Positions 16,428 through 25,108 are shown, numbered from the stretch's first letter. The stretch is 31,474 bases of DNA from Promethearchaeota archaeon (GCA_013375495.1 JABXKC010000036.1:1-31474); one strand, 5' to 3'. The notes: generated by a model from the letters alone, not told the origin. Made by a program: numbers and translations.

Positions 16428-17018
16428 TTAACGAGTTTTCTGTCCACAATATTGACAATATTTAAGCTCTAAGGGGTAAAATTTACCGCAACTAGTGCAT
16501 TTTTTCAAAGAATTCTTGATAATCTCTCGTCCAAGCATCTCAAAAACATTTTCGACGTTTTCTCCAGTTTTTGAAGATACTCCATAAATGTCTCCTTGAA
16601 ATTTATATTTGTCAAAAACAGCTTTAGCTTTATCATGTGTTACTTCTCTCTGCTTTTCTAAATCGATCTTTGCTTCAATCAATAATTTGGTTTTTGGATG
16701 GTTAGGGACAGAAGTTATAACATTTGCCCAATCATGAAGATCGTCTAAGGATTCTTTATTAGTAATGTCATAAAGAATTAAAGCCCCTGAAGCACCTGAA
16801 ACATAGGAGGGGAGCAGAAGACGGAATTTTTTTTCTCCAGCAAAATCCCAGATATTGAGGAGTATTTCAGTATCATCGACTACCACTTTCTTTGTTTCGA
16901 AATCTACTCCTATCGTTGATAAAGTTGATCTATCAAATTTCCCCGTCGCATACCGCCTAATGAGAGATGTTTTTCCCACATTTTTAGCACCCGCTACAAT
17001 TACCTTAAATTTTATAAT
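16428..17018 (-). CDS. Ras/Rab-type small GTPase with C-terminal zinc ribbon, probable non-AUG start
   Basis: Starting at ATT (17018) the protein is 196 residues. G1 is GAKNVGKTS (10-18), G2 is T35 in STIGVDF, G3 is DFAGE (58-62), G4 reads AKID where N/TKxD is usual, and G5 is SSKTG. The first in-frame ATG/GTG/TTG is GTG at 16979, inside the P-loop, and would destroy G1; an in-frame TGA lies at 17025-17027. Therefore translation must begin at ATT 17018 or ATA 17015, after GATGTGA, unless the sequence has an error. The last 25 residues form a CxxC...CxxC zinc ribbon (CTSCG, CQYCG) instead of a prenylated tail. Relatives are Asgard GTPases expected in membrane or signalling tasks. Confidence 0.85.
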   Translation of the reverse strand: MIKFKVIVAGAKNVGKTSLIRRYATGKFDRSTLSTIGVDFETKKVVVDDTEILLNIWDFAGEKKFRLLLPSYVSGASGALILYDITNKESLDDLHDWANVITSVPNHPKTKLLIEAKIDLEKQREVTHDKAKAVFDKYKFQGDIYGVSSKTGENVENVFEMLGREIIKNSLKKCTSCGKFYPLELKYCQYCGQKTR

Positions 17019-17224
17019 TGTAAATCACATCAAGTTTTTTTAATGACATTCTAGTTATATTACTACTAAAATAAAATATTAATCTTTAATCATAAAAATT
17101 TTGTTATTAATATTAACTAATTGTTTTTAGGGTTAAATCCATCAATTTATACATAAGAAGAATACTTATAGTCATCGATTAAATATTATAAATATTTTAA
17201 TGGAAAAAAAAATTCTGTAAAATC

Positions 17225-18532
17225 ATGAAAGATAACTCTAATAAGAAGTTTTTTGGAACTTTATCGCAAAAAGAGCTTCTGAAGTTATATGCAAAGCATG
17301 TGAATTCGCCAAAAGTTCGCTTTTTTAAAGGATTTGGTCTTGGATTAATCCCTGGTGAGAGGAAGGGTGTCAAAATTAAAATGTTGGAAGGATTAAAACC
17401 CACTGATCCACCAATGGAACTTTTTAATTGTCACACATGCGGGGGTGTTTATAATTTAGGGCACGGTAACCCAAAAATAGTACAAATCCTTAAAGACGCC
17501 TTAGATAGTGGATTGGATATAGGTGATCACTTGCAGCTTTCAGAATGGAGAGCTCTGTTAGGTAAGAAATTAGCAGAACTCATGCCCCCCGGAATTACTA
17601 AGACCACCTTTGGAGTTAGTGGCGGTGAGGCAGTTGATTCTGCCATAAAATTTTCAAGGGCTTATACAAAAAGAAAAGAGTGCATATCTGCTATTGGAGG
17701 ATATCATGGTCATACTGGTTTCGCATTAGCAACTGGAGATCCTGACTTTAAAGAAAATTTCGTTTGGAATATCTCGGATTTTAAGCAAGTTCCTTTTGGT
17801 GATATTGACGCTTTGAAAAAAAAGATTTCTGAGGATGTTGCCTGTGTCATTCTGGAAACAATCCCAGCAACTGGAGGAGTGTTAATTGCTCAAGAGGGAT
17901 ATTTCCCAGAAGTTCGAGAGTTGTGTAATGATTTTGGCGTTATGATGATAATTGACGAGGTCCAAACGGGGCTTGGACGGACAGGTCATTTCTGGGCTAT
18001 TCACGGAGGACTCTATGAACAAGAAAAAGTAATACCTGATTTTTTGGTTTTAGGTAAAGGTATGAGTGCGGGAGTTTATCCGATCTCTACTTGTAGTTAT
18101 AAACCATTTATTGAGAAGGCAGTTTTTAAAGATGACCCATTCATACACATTTCAACAACAGGAGGTTCTGATTTAGGTTGTGTTGTTGCTTGTGAGATGT
18201 TAGATATTCAGTCAAATCCTGAGTTTTTAAATCATGTGAAGGAAATGGGTAAATTATTTGGTAAGGGTTTAGAAGAAATTGCAAACGATAATCCTAAATT
18301 AATAAAAGATGTGAGAGGAAGAGGACTAATGTGGGGTATGGAGTTTAATAGCGAAACATTCGGACAGTTGGCTATGCTTTCTATAATAAAAGAAGGTGTA
18401 CTTCAAAATTATTGCGGAAATAAAAAAGATACTCTCATAATGATGCCGCCTTTAATCGTAAAAGAACAGGAAATTGAACAGATTATAAAAAGAATCGGTG
18501 AAGGTGTTAAGAAGATTAAGCACTTAGCTTAA
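17225..18532 (+). CDS. Class III PLP-dependent aminotransferase
   Basis: A 435-residue protein of the ornithine/4-aminobutyrate aminotransferase class. It shows the N-terminal substrate loop region, SGGEAVDSAIKFSRAYT (PLP phosphate site), GGYHGHTGFA, the Asp-containing DEVQTGLGRTGHFWA, and the Schiff-base Lys near residue 278 in LGKGMSAG. STTGGSDLGCVVACEML is the usual following block. The reaction moves an amino group between an omega-amino or acetylornithine-like donor and 2-oxoglutarate. The exact substrate is not readable; no arginine or polyamine genes adjoin. Length is normal. A TATA-like stretch lies ~35-45 nt upstream. Confidence 0.88.
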   Translation: MKDNSNKKFFGTLSQKELLKLYAKHVNSPKVRFFKGFGLGLIPGERKGVKIKMLEGLKPTDPPMELFNCHTCGGVYNLGHGNPKIVQILKDALDSGLDIGDHLQLSEWRALLGKKLAELMPPGITKTTFGVSGGEAVDSAIKFSRAYTKRKECISAIGGYHGHTGFALATGDPDFKENFVWNISDFKQVPFGDIDALKKKISEDVACVILETIPATGGVLIAQEGYFPEVRELCNDFGVMMIIDEVQTGLGRTGHFWAIHGGLYEQEKVIPDFLVLGKGMSAGVYPISTCSYKPFIEKAVFKDDPFIHISTTGGSDLGCVVACEMLDIQSNPEFLNHVKEMGKLFGKGLEEIANDNPKLIKDVRGRGLMWGMEFNSETFGQLAMLSIIKEGVLQNYCGNKKDTLIMMPPLIVKEQEIEQIIKRIGEGVKKIKHLA

Positions 18533-18551
18533 ACATTAACAATTTCTAAAC

Positions 18552-20897
18552 TTAATAGTCATTTTGGTATTTAAATCTACTTAGTTTATATATTTCTTGA
18601 GCTATTTTCTTTCCAACATTCTCAACTTTCATTAAATCCCCAATATCGGCATTAAAAATCTCTTGGAGCGATTTTAATTCACCAAGCAAGTTTTTAGCTC
18701 TAAGAGCATTAATACCCGGAATACCTGCAACGATATATTCTAATAAACTCGAAATTTCTATTGGTTTTTTGTCGAACCTCAACTTTACGTCCATTTTGGA
18801 GTCTGATTGTTCCTTTTTCGCAAGCTGATATAAAAACATCGCAGAGTCTGAGGGATTGCCTGTTTTATAAATGGTAATTCCTAAATTCAAAATTATTGAT
18901 GTGATCGCACCATAAAGTGCGTTTTGGTTAATACTTGAATGTAAGAAAGGGTCTCCTTCTAATATTAGTATGGGTCTAACAAATTTGTTTTTTAAATCAA
19001 ATAACTCGTTAAATAACCTTCCATCTTTTACCGAATCGTTAAAGTCTTGAGCTGATTTTCTTTCAATCCCAACTCTTTCTGAGAGTATATAGTCCGCAAC
19101 GGGTAATTGTTTTAGTTCTATGTTAACTCCCATCAGTGATAATGCTCTCACGACAGCAGAGGCAGTCTCTCTACTATCACAAATTATTTTGTAATCCTGA
19201 GCATCCTTAATCTTCTGGATAAATCTTAAATCTGAAGCATTATCGACATTACTAGAGTCCTTACTGTCTTCTTCCTCATTAATAAAATTTAAAAGATTTG
19301 ACTGTCCTGCTTTAAAACTTGAATCATTTTCTTTCATACTTTTTAAACTCTGCTTCATCACCCGTTCCTTAGCTTTTTCAGCCCAAAAATATCCTTCATC
19401 ACGAGTACCTTCAGCCATTAATGTGAAGACTTTTCCTTCCTTTTTTCTCCCAGTCCTTCCACGACGTTGAATCGAACGAACAGCGCTTGGAATAACGTCA
19501 TAAAATATTACTAAATCACACTCCGCTATATCTAAACCTTCTTCTCCAACACTTGTGGCAACTAATGTATTGTAAATCCCTTCTTTAAAGTCTTCAAGAA
19601 GTTGTATTTGCTCTTTTTGAGTTAAACCCTTATCTGAAGATTTAGTTACTTGACCAACAAATTTGTGAGCCCTTATAACTTCGTCAATTTCTACAAATTT
19701 AACAATATTATTGACCGAGTCTCTGAAATGACAAAATACCAAAATTCTCGAATCACTATTTTCAATTATCTGATTATGTAAAATTTCCACTAGTTTCTCC
19801 AATTTAGGGTGAAAAATCCCTTTTTGTTTGATAGTTTCAATTAGTTCAAGAATATGTTTTATACCAGAATCTCCAAAGAGTTCTTTTAATGATTTATTTG
19901 CAGTGTTTTGTTTAATTTTTTTAATATTCTTTTTCATATAGTCATCTAATGCGCTTACTCCTTGAGTCTCAATAAGCTCATCCATATAGGACAGTCTTAT
20001 GGCATTAGCAACATTCTTCTTAGCAGTAAATAATTGGAACTTCTCTTCTTCTGCTCTTGAGGCTGAAACTCTTCCATTAATTATTTTATCTAAAGCAAGT
20101 AAATCTTTTCTTGTAACCTTAGTGATATCTGACGAATTTAATAAATCTTGTTGCTTTAAAGATTTATAAATTGTTCTTAATTTCTCTGTAATAATTTTTT
20201 TAACATCCAAAAATTCACTTGGAAGCTTGACTTTTATCCATTCATTATCAACATTATGGATGTAAGGTTTAACGTCTGAATCTTGCTCTGTTCTAATTTC
20301 GACACGGTCAATATACAAATTATTTTTTATCTCGTTTATTTTCCCTTCCGTAGATCCTGGACTTGCGGTAAGCCCTAAGATTTGATGGTTCTCAGAAGAT
20401 TCTACATACTTCTTAGCAATAAAACAGTATGCGTAATCTCCTACACTCCGATGACATTCATCAAAAATAATTAAAGATACATCCTTTAACGAATAAAGAT
20501 TGGAAATAATATCATTTTGGAGCACTTGAGGTGTCATAAAAGCAATTTTTAAATCCTTCCATATATCTCTCCGTTTTTCTGGCGATGTAGTTCCAGTAAT
20601 TGCTTTTAAGTTTTCCTCAGGAATAACTGTTAAATCTAAAAATGATTTATAATGTTGATTTACAAGAGGCTTTGTTGGAGCTAAGAAGATAATTTTAGAG
20701 TTAGGTGTTTCTGATAATCGGTGTATAGCAAGCATTAGCGCTATTATTGTTTTTCCTAGTCCCGTAGGGATAACTACTAAACAATTGCTATTAAGGCAAT
20801 TTATAAATATATTTTCCTGATATGCTCTTCTTAAAACATAATTTTCCTTAAGTAAAGGGTGTGATATAAATTGCTCCTTATTCGATACGAAAATCAC
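18552..20897 (-). CDS. hef: Hef: XPF/FANCM-family helicase-nuclease
   Basis: A 781-residue protein with both Hef halves. The SF2 helicase has PTGLGKT (44-50), DECH near 146, and a C-terminal helicase motif VI (QRRGRTGR). A helical insert separates the RecA domains. The nuclease half has IERKSAQDF (~610), matching the XPF ERKxxxD metal site, and ends in helix-hairpin-helix repeats (VAGIPGINALRAKNLL; VENVGKKIAQEIY). Hef processes stalled replication forks and branched DNA. The start is GTG at 20897; residues before FISHPLLKENYVLRRAYQ are unusual for the family, and an ATA at 20867, six nt after AAGGAG, is a possible alternative start. Confidence 0.93.
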   Translation of the reverse strand: MIFVSNKEQFISHPLLKENYVLRRAYQENIFINCLNSNCLVVIPTGLGKTIIALMLAIHRLSETPNSKIIFLAPTKPLVNQHYKSFLDLTVIPEENLKAITGTTSPEKRRDIWKDLKIAFMTPQVLQNDIISNLYSLKDVSLIIFDECHRSVGDYAYCFIAKKYVESSENHQILGLTASPGSTEGKINEIKNNLYIDRVEIRTEQDSDVKPYIHNVDNEWIKVKLPSEFLDVKKIITEKLRTIYKSLKQQDLLNSSDITKVTRKDLLALDKIINGRVSASRAEEEKFQLFTAKKNVANAIRLSYMDELIETQGVSALDDYMKKNIKKIKQNTANKSLKELFGDSGIKHILELIETIKQKGIFHPKLEKLVEILHNQIIENSDSRILVFCHFRDSVNNIVKFVEIDEVIRAHKFVGQVTKSSDKGLTQKEQIQLLEDFKEGIYNTLVATSVGEEGLDIAECDLVIFYDVIPSAVRSIQRRGRTGRKKEGKVFTLMAEGTRDEGYFWAEKAKERVMKQSLKSMKENDSSFKAGQSNLLNFINEEEDSKDSSNVDNASDLRFIQKIKDAQDYKIICDSRETASAVVRALSLMGVNIELKQLPVADYILSERVGIERKSAQDFNDSVKDGRLFNELFDLKNKFVRPILILEGDPFLHSSINQNALYGAITSIILNLGITIYKTGNPSDSAMFLYQLAKKEQSDSKMDVKLRFDKKPIEISSLLEYIVAGIPGINALRAKNLLGELKSLQEIFNADIGDLMKVENVGKKIAQEIYKLSRFKYQNDY

Positions 20898-21035
20898 CAG
20901 AAAATAACAGATTATAATCTCTTTTAAGAGGAATCTTTTTCAGATTTGATTTAAAGTTACAGAGACTATAGAATCTCTTAAATTATATTAATACCTTTTT
21001 AATAATTATCGTTAGTGTTTATTTCACATCAAATA

Positions 21036-21203
21036 GCGCGAGTGGTTTAGACGTATAACGACACTTTCACTATAAAAGATTAGTGTAAAGCGTTAAACGC
21101 TCACACCGTGTAAATTTTCGCTAATTTAAAGCGTTAATCTCGACGGTCGGGGGTTCAAAAGTTTGAAACTTTCTTTCAAATTGAAAAATTCCCCCCTTGC
21201 GCA
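21036..21203 (+). tRNA. tRNA-Leu-like gene with several introns, probable CAA anticodon
   Basis: The acceptor GCGCGAG/CTTGCGC (one G-T pair), discriminator A and T-stem GGGGG/CCCCC enclose 168 nt. The T-loop (21154-21190) is 37 nt; removing 21160-21189 leaves TTCAAAT. Its insert forms TTTGAAA/TTTCAAA, next to exon-intron helix TTCA/TGAA. The stem ACACT/AGTGT (21061-21065, 21082-21086) encloses 16 nt; removing 21070-21078 would leave TTCAATT, anticodon CAA. A class II variable arm AGCG-TTAAA-CGCT follows (21089-21101), then ~46 nt (21103-21148) with ACCGT/ACGGT before the T-stem. Class II arm and A73 favour Leu. Doubts: a 9-nt anticodon intron is very short, the D-loop lacks GG, and the alternative variable arm ACCGT/ACGGT is possible. 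Confidence 0.6.
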
Positions 21204-21315
21204 TTAATTTTAAGCAGATAAATATAATGAATTTACTTGATGTGTGCTGAAAAACAAAAAAGTTTTATTTTATACTACATTTTACGACTCAATTACTAAT
21301 TCTTAGGATTATGTT

Positions 21316-21618
21316 ATGTCTTCTTTTTTAGAGTCTCGCGAATTGAGAAAGTTGTATAAAGAAGTTCGAAAAACCATTAAAGTTGGTTCGATTTTCCTTA
21401 CTAGATACGAAAAAGCTCGCATCACAGGAGCACGTGCTCTCCAGATAAGTTTCGGAGCACCTATTTTGATCAAGAAGTCTAAGAATGTTATTGATCCTAT
21501 AAAGATAGCATTGTTAGAATTAAAATCTAAAATTTTACCACTAACAATAAGACGAGAGTACCCTAGCGGAGAATATCAAGATATCTCGATTAATAAATTA
21601 ATTCTTAAAAAAGATTAA
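21316..21618 (+). CDS. rpoK: DNA-directed RNA polymerase subunit K (Rpb6/omega homologue)
   Basis: A 100-residue protein. The conserved Rpb6 core is clear: LTRYEKARITGARALQIS (residues ~28-45), GAPILI, then DPIKIALLELKSKILPLTIRREYPSGEYQDI. This subunit clamps the largest polymerase subunit during assembly. Length is at the upper end for archaeal RpoK because of an N-terminal helical leader (SSFLESRELRKLYKEVRKT). The gene follows the interrupted tRNA-Leu by ~110 nt; no ribosomal protein neighbours are present, unlike some archaeal arrangements. Confidence 0.93.
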   Translation: MSSFLESRELRKLYKEVRKTIKVGSIFLTRYEKARITGARALQISFGAPILIKKSKNVIDPIKIALLELKSKILPLTIRREYPSGEYQDISINKLILKKD

Positions 21619-21621
21619 ATG

Positions 21622-22083
21622 TTATTGAATTCTGTATTTCCCTCTCTCTGTAAGAATATAAACGTTGTTACCTTCAATCTGTTCTACTTCTAAATAACCT
21701 TTAGAAATTAAAGTATCTAAGATTTTTTCTAACTCAGCTTTTTTAAAAGGTTCAATGCCTAGAGGGATTCTACTCTGATTGGCAACGATAGCAATACGCG
21801 ATAGTAACATTCTTTTATTATTAAATGATTCAAGAATTGTAAGCTCGTCGTTAGAAAGGCGTTCAAATTGATCGTGTTCCAACAATTGATCTTTAAGAGT
21901 GTTTGCGAGATCAAGTGTTTCAGGACTGATTTCTTGTTTCTTTACTTCGACGTGTTTTAATTGGACAAGGTCTTTTGCAACCGGTGACTTTTTAGATTGA
22001 GCCATTTGTTCTAAATAATTGCGAATTTTTTCTTTATCCCCTAATTCTTCTTTTTTATCCTTATCTTCTTTTTCATTCTCCAT
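21622..22083 (-). CDS. Charged N-terminus plus C-terminal winged-helix protein, unknown
   Basis: A 153-residue protein. The first ~25 residues are almost all Lys, Glu and Asp (disordered). Residues ~75-153 read as a winged helix: helices NDELTILESFN and LLSRIAIVANQ, recognition-type helix FKKAELEKILDTLISKGYL, then a wing of two strands (EVEQIEGNNVYILTERG). This suggests a DNA-binding or protein-docking wHTH, but no family is recognised. It converges on rpoK with only three nt between stops and diverges from the GNAT gene by 45 nt. Its function is unknown. Confidence 0.6.
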   Translation of the reverse strand: MENEKEDKDKKEELGDKEKIRNYLEQMAQSKKSPVAKDLVQLKHVEVKKQEISPETLDLANTLKDQLLEHDQFERLSNDELTILESFNNKRMLLSRIAIVANQSRIPLGIEPFKKAELEKILDTLISKGYLEVEQIEGNNVYILTERGKYRIQ

Positions 22084-22128
22084 AAATATACGATAAGGAA
22101 TTTAATTATAAAAATTTATATTTAATTA

Positions 22129-22695
22129 ATGAATGAAGTCTTAAAGTTAAAAACTGGAGAAAAAATCCTCATTAGGCATATAAATGAATTAGATATTGAT
22201 GGAGTTTGGAATAACTTCAATGAAGTTGTTGAAGAAGGAATTTATCTTCCTGTTTTATTCCCGGTTAAATCAAGATTTGAAAAACAATCATGGTATAATA
22301 GTATTAAAAAGGATAGAGAAATTTGCATAGTCGCTGTTCACCCAAAATTAAAAGCTCCTTACAATATCCTTGGACAATGTGAAATATCAAGTCTAGACTG
22401 GGACGCTGCAACTCACGTTGGTAGTTTAGGTATAATTGTGCAAAAAAAATACCGCGATTTAGGAATTGGTTTTAGTATCATTAATATGGCTATTCGAGAA
22501 TCTAAAGATTTAAATAATAAAGAAAAAATCATTCTAAGCTGCTTTTCAAATAACGAAAGAGCTCTCTTTCTATATGAGAAATTGGGTTTTAAAATAATAG
22601 GTAGGAGATTAAAACAATTTTATATGGACTCTAAATATTACGATGAAATATTAATGGAATTATGGATTGATGATTATTTAGTTAATAATCCTTGA
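22129..22695 (+). CDS. GNAT-family N-acetyltransferase
   Basis: A 188-residue single GNAT domain. The core is present: beta-4 HVGSLGIIVQKKYRDLGIGFSIINMAI contains the acetyl-CoA pyrophosphate loop (Q/RxxGxG/A as R-D-L-G-I-G), and the C-terminal NERALFLYEKLGFKIIGRR is the usual beta-6/7 signature. It resembles RimJ/RimL-type enzymes, which acetylate protein N-termini or small amines. The substrate is unknown. The N-terminal 'ILIRHINELDIDGVW' matches the start of the domain, supporting the ATG at 22129. The mRNA leader would be short. Confidence 0.85.
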   Translation: MNEVLKLKTGEKILIRHINELDIDGVWNNFNEVVEEGIYLPVLFPVKSRFEKQSWYNSIKKDREICIVAVHPKLKAPYNILGQCEISSLDWDAATHVGSLGIIVQKKYRDLGIGFSIINMAIRESKDLNNKEKIILSCFSNNERALFLYEKLGFKIIGRRLKQFYMDSKYYDEILMELWIDDYLVNNP

Positions 22696-23032
22696 ATTTT
22701 TTAAAACATAAAAAATCATTTGTATACACAAATCCTTACTATTGAGGCTTCAAAAATCTGGATTTTGTTCACACCACTTTCTATACAAAAAAGCTAGTAA
22801 TCGCACTTGTTTGGCTTAATCTTAAACAGAAAAATTATTTTTTCGGAAAAGGTGTTCTTTTGTGTCGCATTTTTTTTGTAATAAAAAAAATTTATATATA
22901 TCAAATTTATTATTATGATAATTTGAATTTGTTATAATTTATCGATGTTATTATACACTAAAAAAATAATATAGATAATGCTATTTCAAATGAAATAATT
23001 TTATAGAACAATAAATTAAAAAGCTGAATATT
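22696..23032 (+). promoter_or_regulatory. 337-nt upstream region of actin with a strong TATA box
   Basis: This non-coding stretch holds TTTATATATA at 22891-22900 after an A-run (BRE-like), which would give a start near 22922 and a leader of ~110 nt. An inverted repeat ATTTGT-ATAC-ACAAAT lies at 22718-22733. AAAATC-TG-GATTTT near 22753 is weaker. Nothing else is seen except AT-rich sequence. No Shine-Dalgarno precedes the actin ATG. Confidence 0.5.
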
Positions 23033-24178
23033 ATGGCAGAAGAAGAAAGTTTTTTAAACGCGAAAGCCTTAGTAGTCGATAATGGAACTGGAATCTCCAA
23101 AAATGGTTTTGCCGGTGAAGATCAACCTCGTTCTGTGTTTCCAACTCTTATAGGATACCCTAAATATGAATCGATAATGACTGATGTAGAACATTATACT
23201 CGTGAATATTACATAGGAGAGGAAGCTATGCAACTTAAAGGTGTTCTAAAGTTAATGTTTCCTGTAGAACATGGTATTATTGAAGATTGGACTGCAATGG
23301 AAAAAATTTGGCATTATACCTTTTACACTGATTTAAGAATCGATCCTAGCGAACATCCGGTCCTTCTAACCGAAGCTCCATTGAATCCAAGACCAAACAG
23401 AGAAAAAATGGCAGAAATAATGTTTGAGACGTTCAATGTTCCAGCCCTTTATGTTGCAATGCAAGCTGTCTTGTCTCTTTATGCCTCTGGGCGAACGACG
23501 GGATGTGTAATAGATATTGGGGATGGAGTCTCTCACGTAGTGCCCATTTTCGAAGGCTTCGCTTTAAGTCATGCAATCCAAAGAATCGATCTTGCTGGCC
23601 GTGATATCACAACTTACCTACAAAGATTACTCCGTCAAAAGGGATACTCATTTACAACTTCTGCAGAGAAAGAAATTGTTAGAGATATCAAGGAAAAACT
23701 CTGCTATGTAGCAATCGACCCAGAAAAAGAGATGATGCTCTCTAAGAAAGTTGCTGGGATGGAGAAAAGCTACATGCTTCCCGACGGAGAGACAATTAAT
23801 GTAGGTGTAGAAAGATTTTTAGCACCCGAATGCTTCTTCAATCCATCAGTAATCGGGAAAGAATTAGAACCTCTCGATGATGTAATTGTCGGTGCTATTT
23901 CAGAATGTGATGTCGACCTCCGTAGAGACCTTTATGGTAATATTGTACTTTCTGGTGGCTCAACAATGTTCCCTGGAATTAAAGAACGTTTAACCAAGGA
24001 AATTAAAGAACAAATTCCAGAATCAGTTGATGTCAAGATTATAGCTCCTCCAGAACGTATGTATTCCGTATGGATTGGTGGCTCGATTTTGAGCTCTTTG
24101 AAGACATTTCACCGCATGTGGGTCACGAGACGCGAGTACAAGGAGATGGGCCCTCAAGTGATACACAGATGCTTCTAA
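23033..24178 (+). CDS. Actin (lokiactin), close to eukaryotic actin
   Basis: A 381-residue protein, nearly the length of eukaryotic actin. It contains phosphate loop 1 ([17 protein letters not shown]), phosphate loop 2 ([15 protein letters not shown]), the adenosine motif ([18 protein letters not shown]), [29 protein letters not shown], and the C-terminus IHRCF. It lacks clear insertions typical of Arps. The DNase-I-loop region differs in sequence from eukaryotic actins (residues ~40-60, [20 protein letters not shown]). Lokiactins polymerise and are regulated by profilin and gelsolin-like partners in studied Asgards; none of these is visible in this window. The gene is single, with its own promoter and T-rich terminator. 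Confidence 0.96.
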   Translation: MAEEESFLNAKALVVDNGTGISKNGFAGEDQPRSVFPTLIGYPKYESIMTDVEHYTREYYIGEEAMQLKGVLKLMFPVEHGIIEDWTAMEKIWHYTFYTDLRIDPSEHPVLLTEAPLNPRPNREKMAEIMFETFNVPALYVAMQAVLSLYASGRTTGCVIDIGDGVSHVVPIFEGFALSHAIQRIDLAGRDITTYLQRLLRQKGYSFTTSAEKEIVRDIKEKLCYVAIDPEKEMMLSKKVAGMEKSYMLPDGETINVGVERFLAPECFFNPSVIGKELEPLDDVIVGAISECDVDLRRDLYGNIVLSGGSTMFPGIKERLTKEIKEQIPESVDVKIIAPPERMYSVWIGGSILSSLKTFHRMWVTRREYKEMGPQVIHRCF

Positions 24179-24214
24179 TGGGCTAAGGAAATTAACCCAA
24201 ATTAATAACCGAAG

Positions 24215-24256
24215 TTTATTTTATTTTATTTTTTTATTACTTTTTTCAGTTTTTTA
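24215..24256 (+). terminator. T-rich terminator region after actin
   Basis: Repeated T runs (up to seven) start ~37 nt after the actin stop, with no hairpin. This is the usual form of archaeal intrinsic termination. Confidence 0.5.
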
Positions 24257-24381
24257 ACATTGAATTGTATTCAATCCTTTGAAGCCATAATGGTACAAAA
24301 TGTAGGTTAAATGATGAAAATACAAAGACATTCTATTTCAAGTAGTTTAGTATAACTCTAGATTAGTACGATCTTCAAAAC

Positions 24382-24390
24382 TATATAAAG
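24382..24390 (+). promoter_or_regulatory. Putative TATA box for the membrane winged-helix gene
   Basis: TATATAAAG lies ~105 nt before the proposed AUC start at 24495, implying a leader of ~80 nt. The rest of 24257-24480 is AT-rich with no gene seen; another TTTAAA-rich stretch at ~24412-24440 is an alternative promoter. Confidence 0.4.
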
Positions 24391-24494
24391 GAAAAAAAGG
24401 CGAAAAATGAAATATTTAAATAATTTAAAGTTTAAATTAAACCTATCAAACATCAAAAATCTATTTTAAATCAAATTTAAAAGGTGAAATTTGT

Positions 24495-25031
24495 ATCAAA
24501 ACTAGTGCTCTTGGACTTTCGCTAGCAGGAGGGGCTATATCTTTATTTTTAGGTTTTTCCATACCATTACTCTATCCTGAGTTTTATATTTTTGGCGAGG
24601 TATTTGTCTTATCCTTTCAAACCATATTTATACTTGGGGGCATTATTACAATATTCGGCTCTTTTCTGTATCTAAGGAACCTTCCCTACTCTGGTATTTT
24701 ACTACTAATTGGATCATTAGTGGGAGGGCTAAATATCATTTCAATATGGGGTTGGAGAATAACACACGACGAGCGCAAGCTAATGAAAAAAAGCCTAAAG
24801 TTAGAAGAGGAAGACAATATTCTGAGAAAAGCTGAAAAATTATTAAGCAATTATTTGGTAGAAAATAAAGGAAAAGCGCTTACAGCCAAAGCTTTACACA
24901 AAAGGTGTGTTGAAGATAACCATCTCGATGTGTCCTTAACCGAAACTGAAAAAATTTTACGCGATTTGCATTTATTAGGAAGGATTCGCTTAGATGCCAA
25001 AGAAAACGTGAATTATTACTTCGTTTCTTAA
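24495..25031 (+). CDS. Three-helix membrane protein with C-terminal winged helix, probable AUC start
   Basis: The frame is open from 24441 to 25031 but has no ATG, GTG or TTG before GTG 24720, which lies within the third membrane helix. ATC at 24495 is in frame, exactly seven nt after AAGGTGA (24481-24487), and gives 178 residues beginning IKTSALGLSLAGGA. Three hydrophobic helices span about residues 4-30, 35-60 and 66-88. A charged linker follows, then a winged-helix-like domain (ILRKAEKLLSNYLVENKGKALTAKALHKRCVED ... EKILRDLHLLGRIRLDAKENVNYYF is the two-part core). A membrane-bound DNA- or protein-binding regulator is inferred; no family recognised. It lies between actin and an unknown gene. 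Confidence 0.6.
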   Translation: MKTSALGLSLAGGAISLFLGFSIPLLYPEFYIFGEVFVLSFQTIFILGGIITIFGSFLYLRNLPYSGILLLIGSLVGGLNIISIWGWRITHDERKLMKKSLKLEEEDNILRKAEKLLSNYLVENKGKALTAKALHKRCVEDNHLDVSLTETEKILRDLHLLGRIRLDAKENVNYYFVS

Positions 25032-25075
25032 GCATTCAAGAACAAAGTCTAGTAATCGAATATAGCTAAACTTAA

Positions 25076-25108
25076 TTCTTTTTTTTTTCTCTTTTTCTCT
25101 TTTTCTCA
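25076..25108 (+). terminator. Polypyrimidine tract after the membrane winged-helix gene
   Basis: A run of T with a few C, including about ten consecutive T, lies 45-75 nt after the stop, without a hairpin. The rest of 25032-25346 shows only AT-rich sequence and a TATA-like TTTTAAATAT at 25225-25234. Confidence 0.45.

Noticed and set aside
21061..21086. Reading the anticodon at 21068-21070 as CAC (tRNA-Val)
   Set aside because: The class II variable arm is not found in tRNA-Val, and the 16-nt loop implies an insert; CAA after splicing fits Leu with A73 better, though not proven.
22718..22733. ATTTGT-ATAC-ACAAAT as a terminator hairpin for the GNAT gene
   Set aside because: Only six AT-rich pairs with no following T run; noted as an inverted repeat only.
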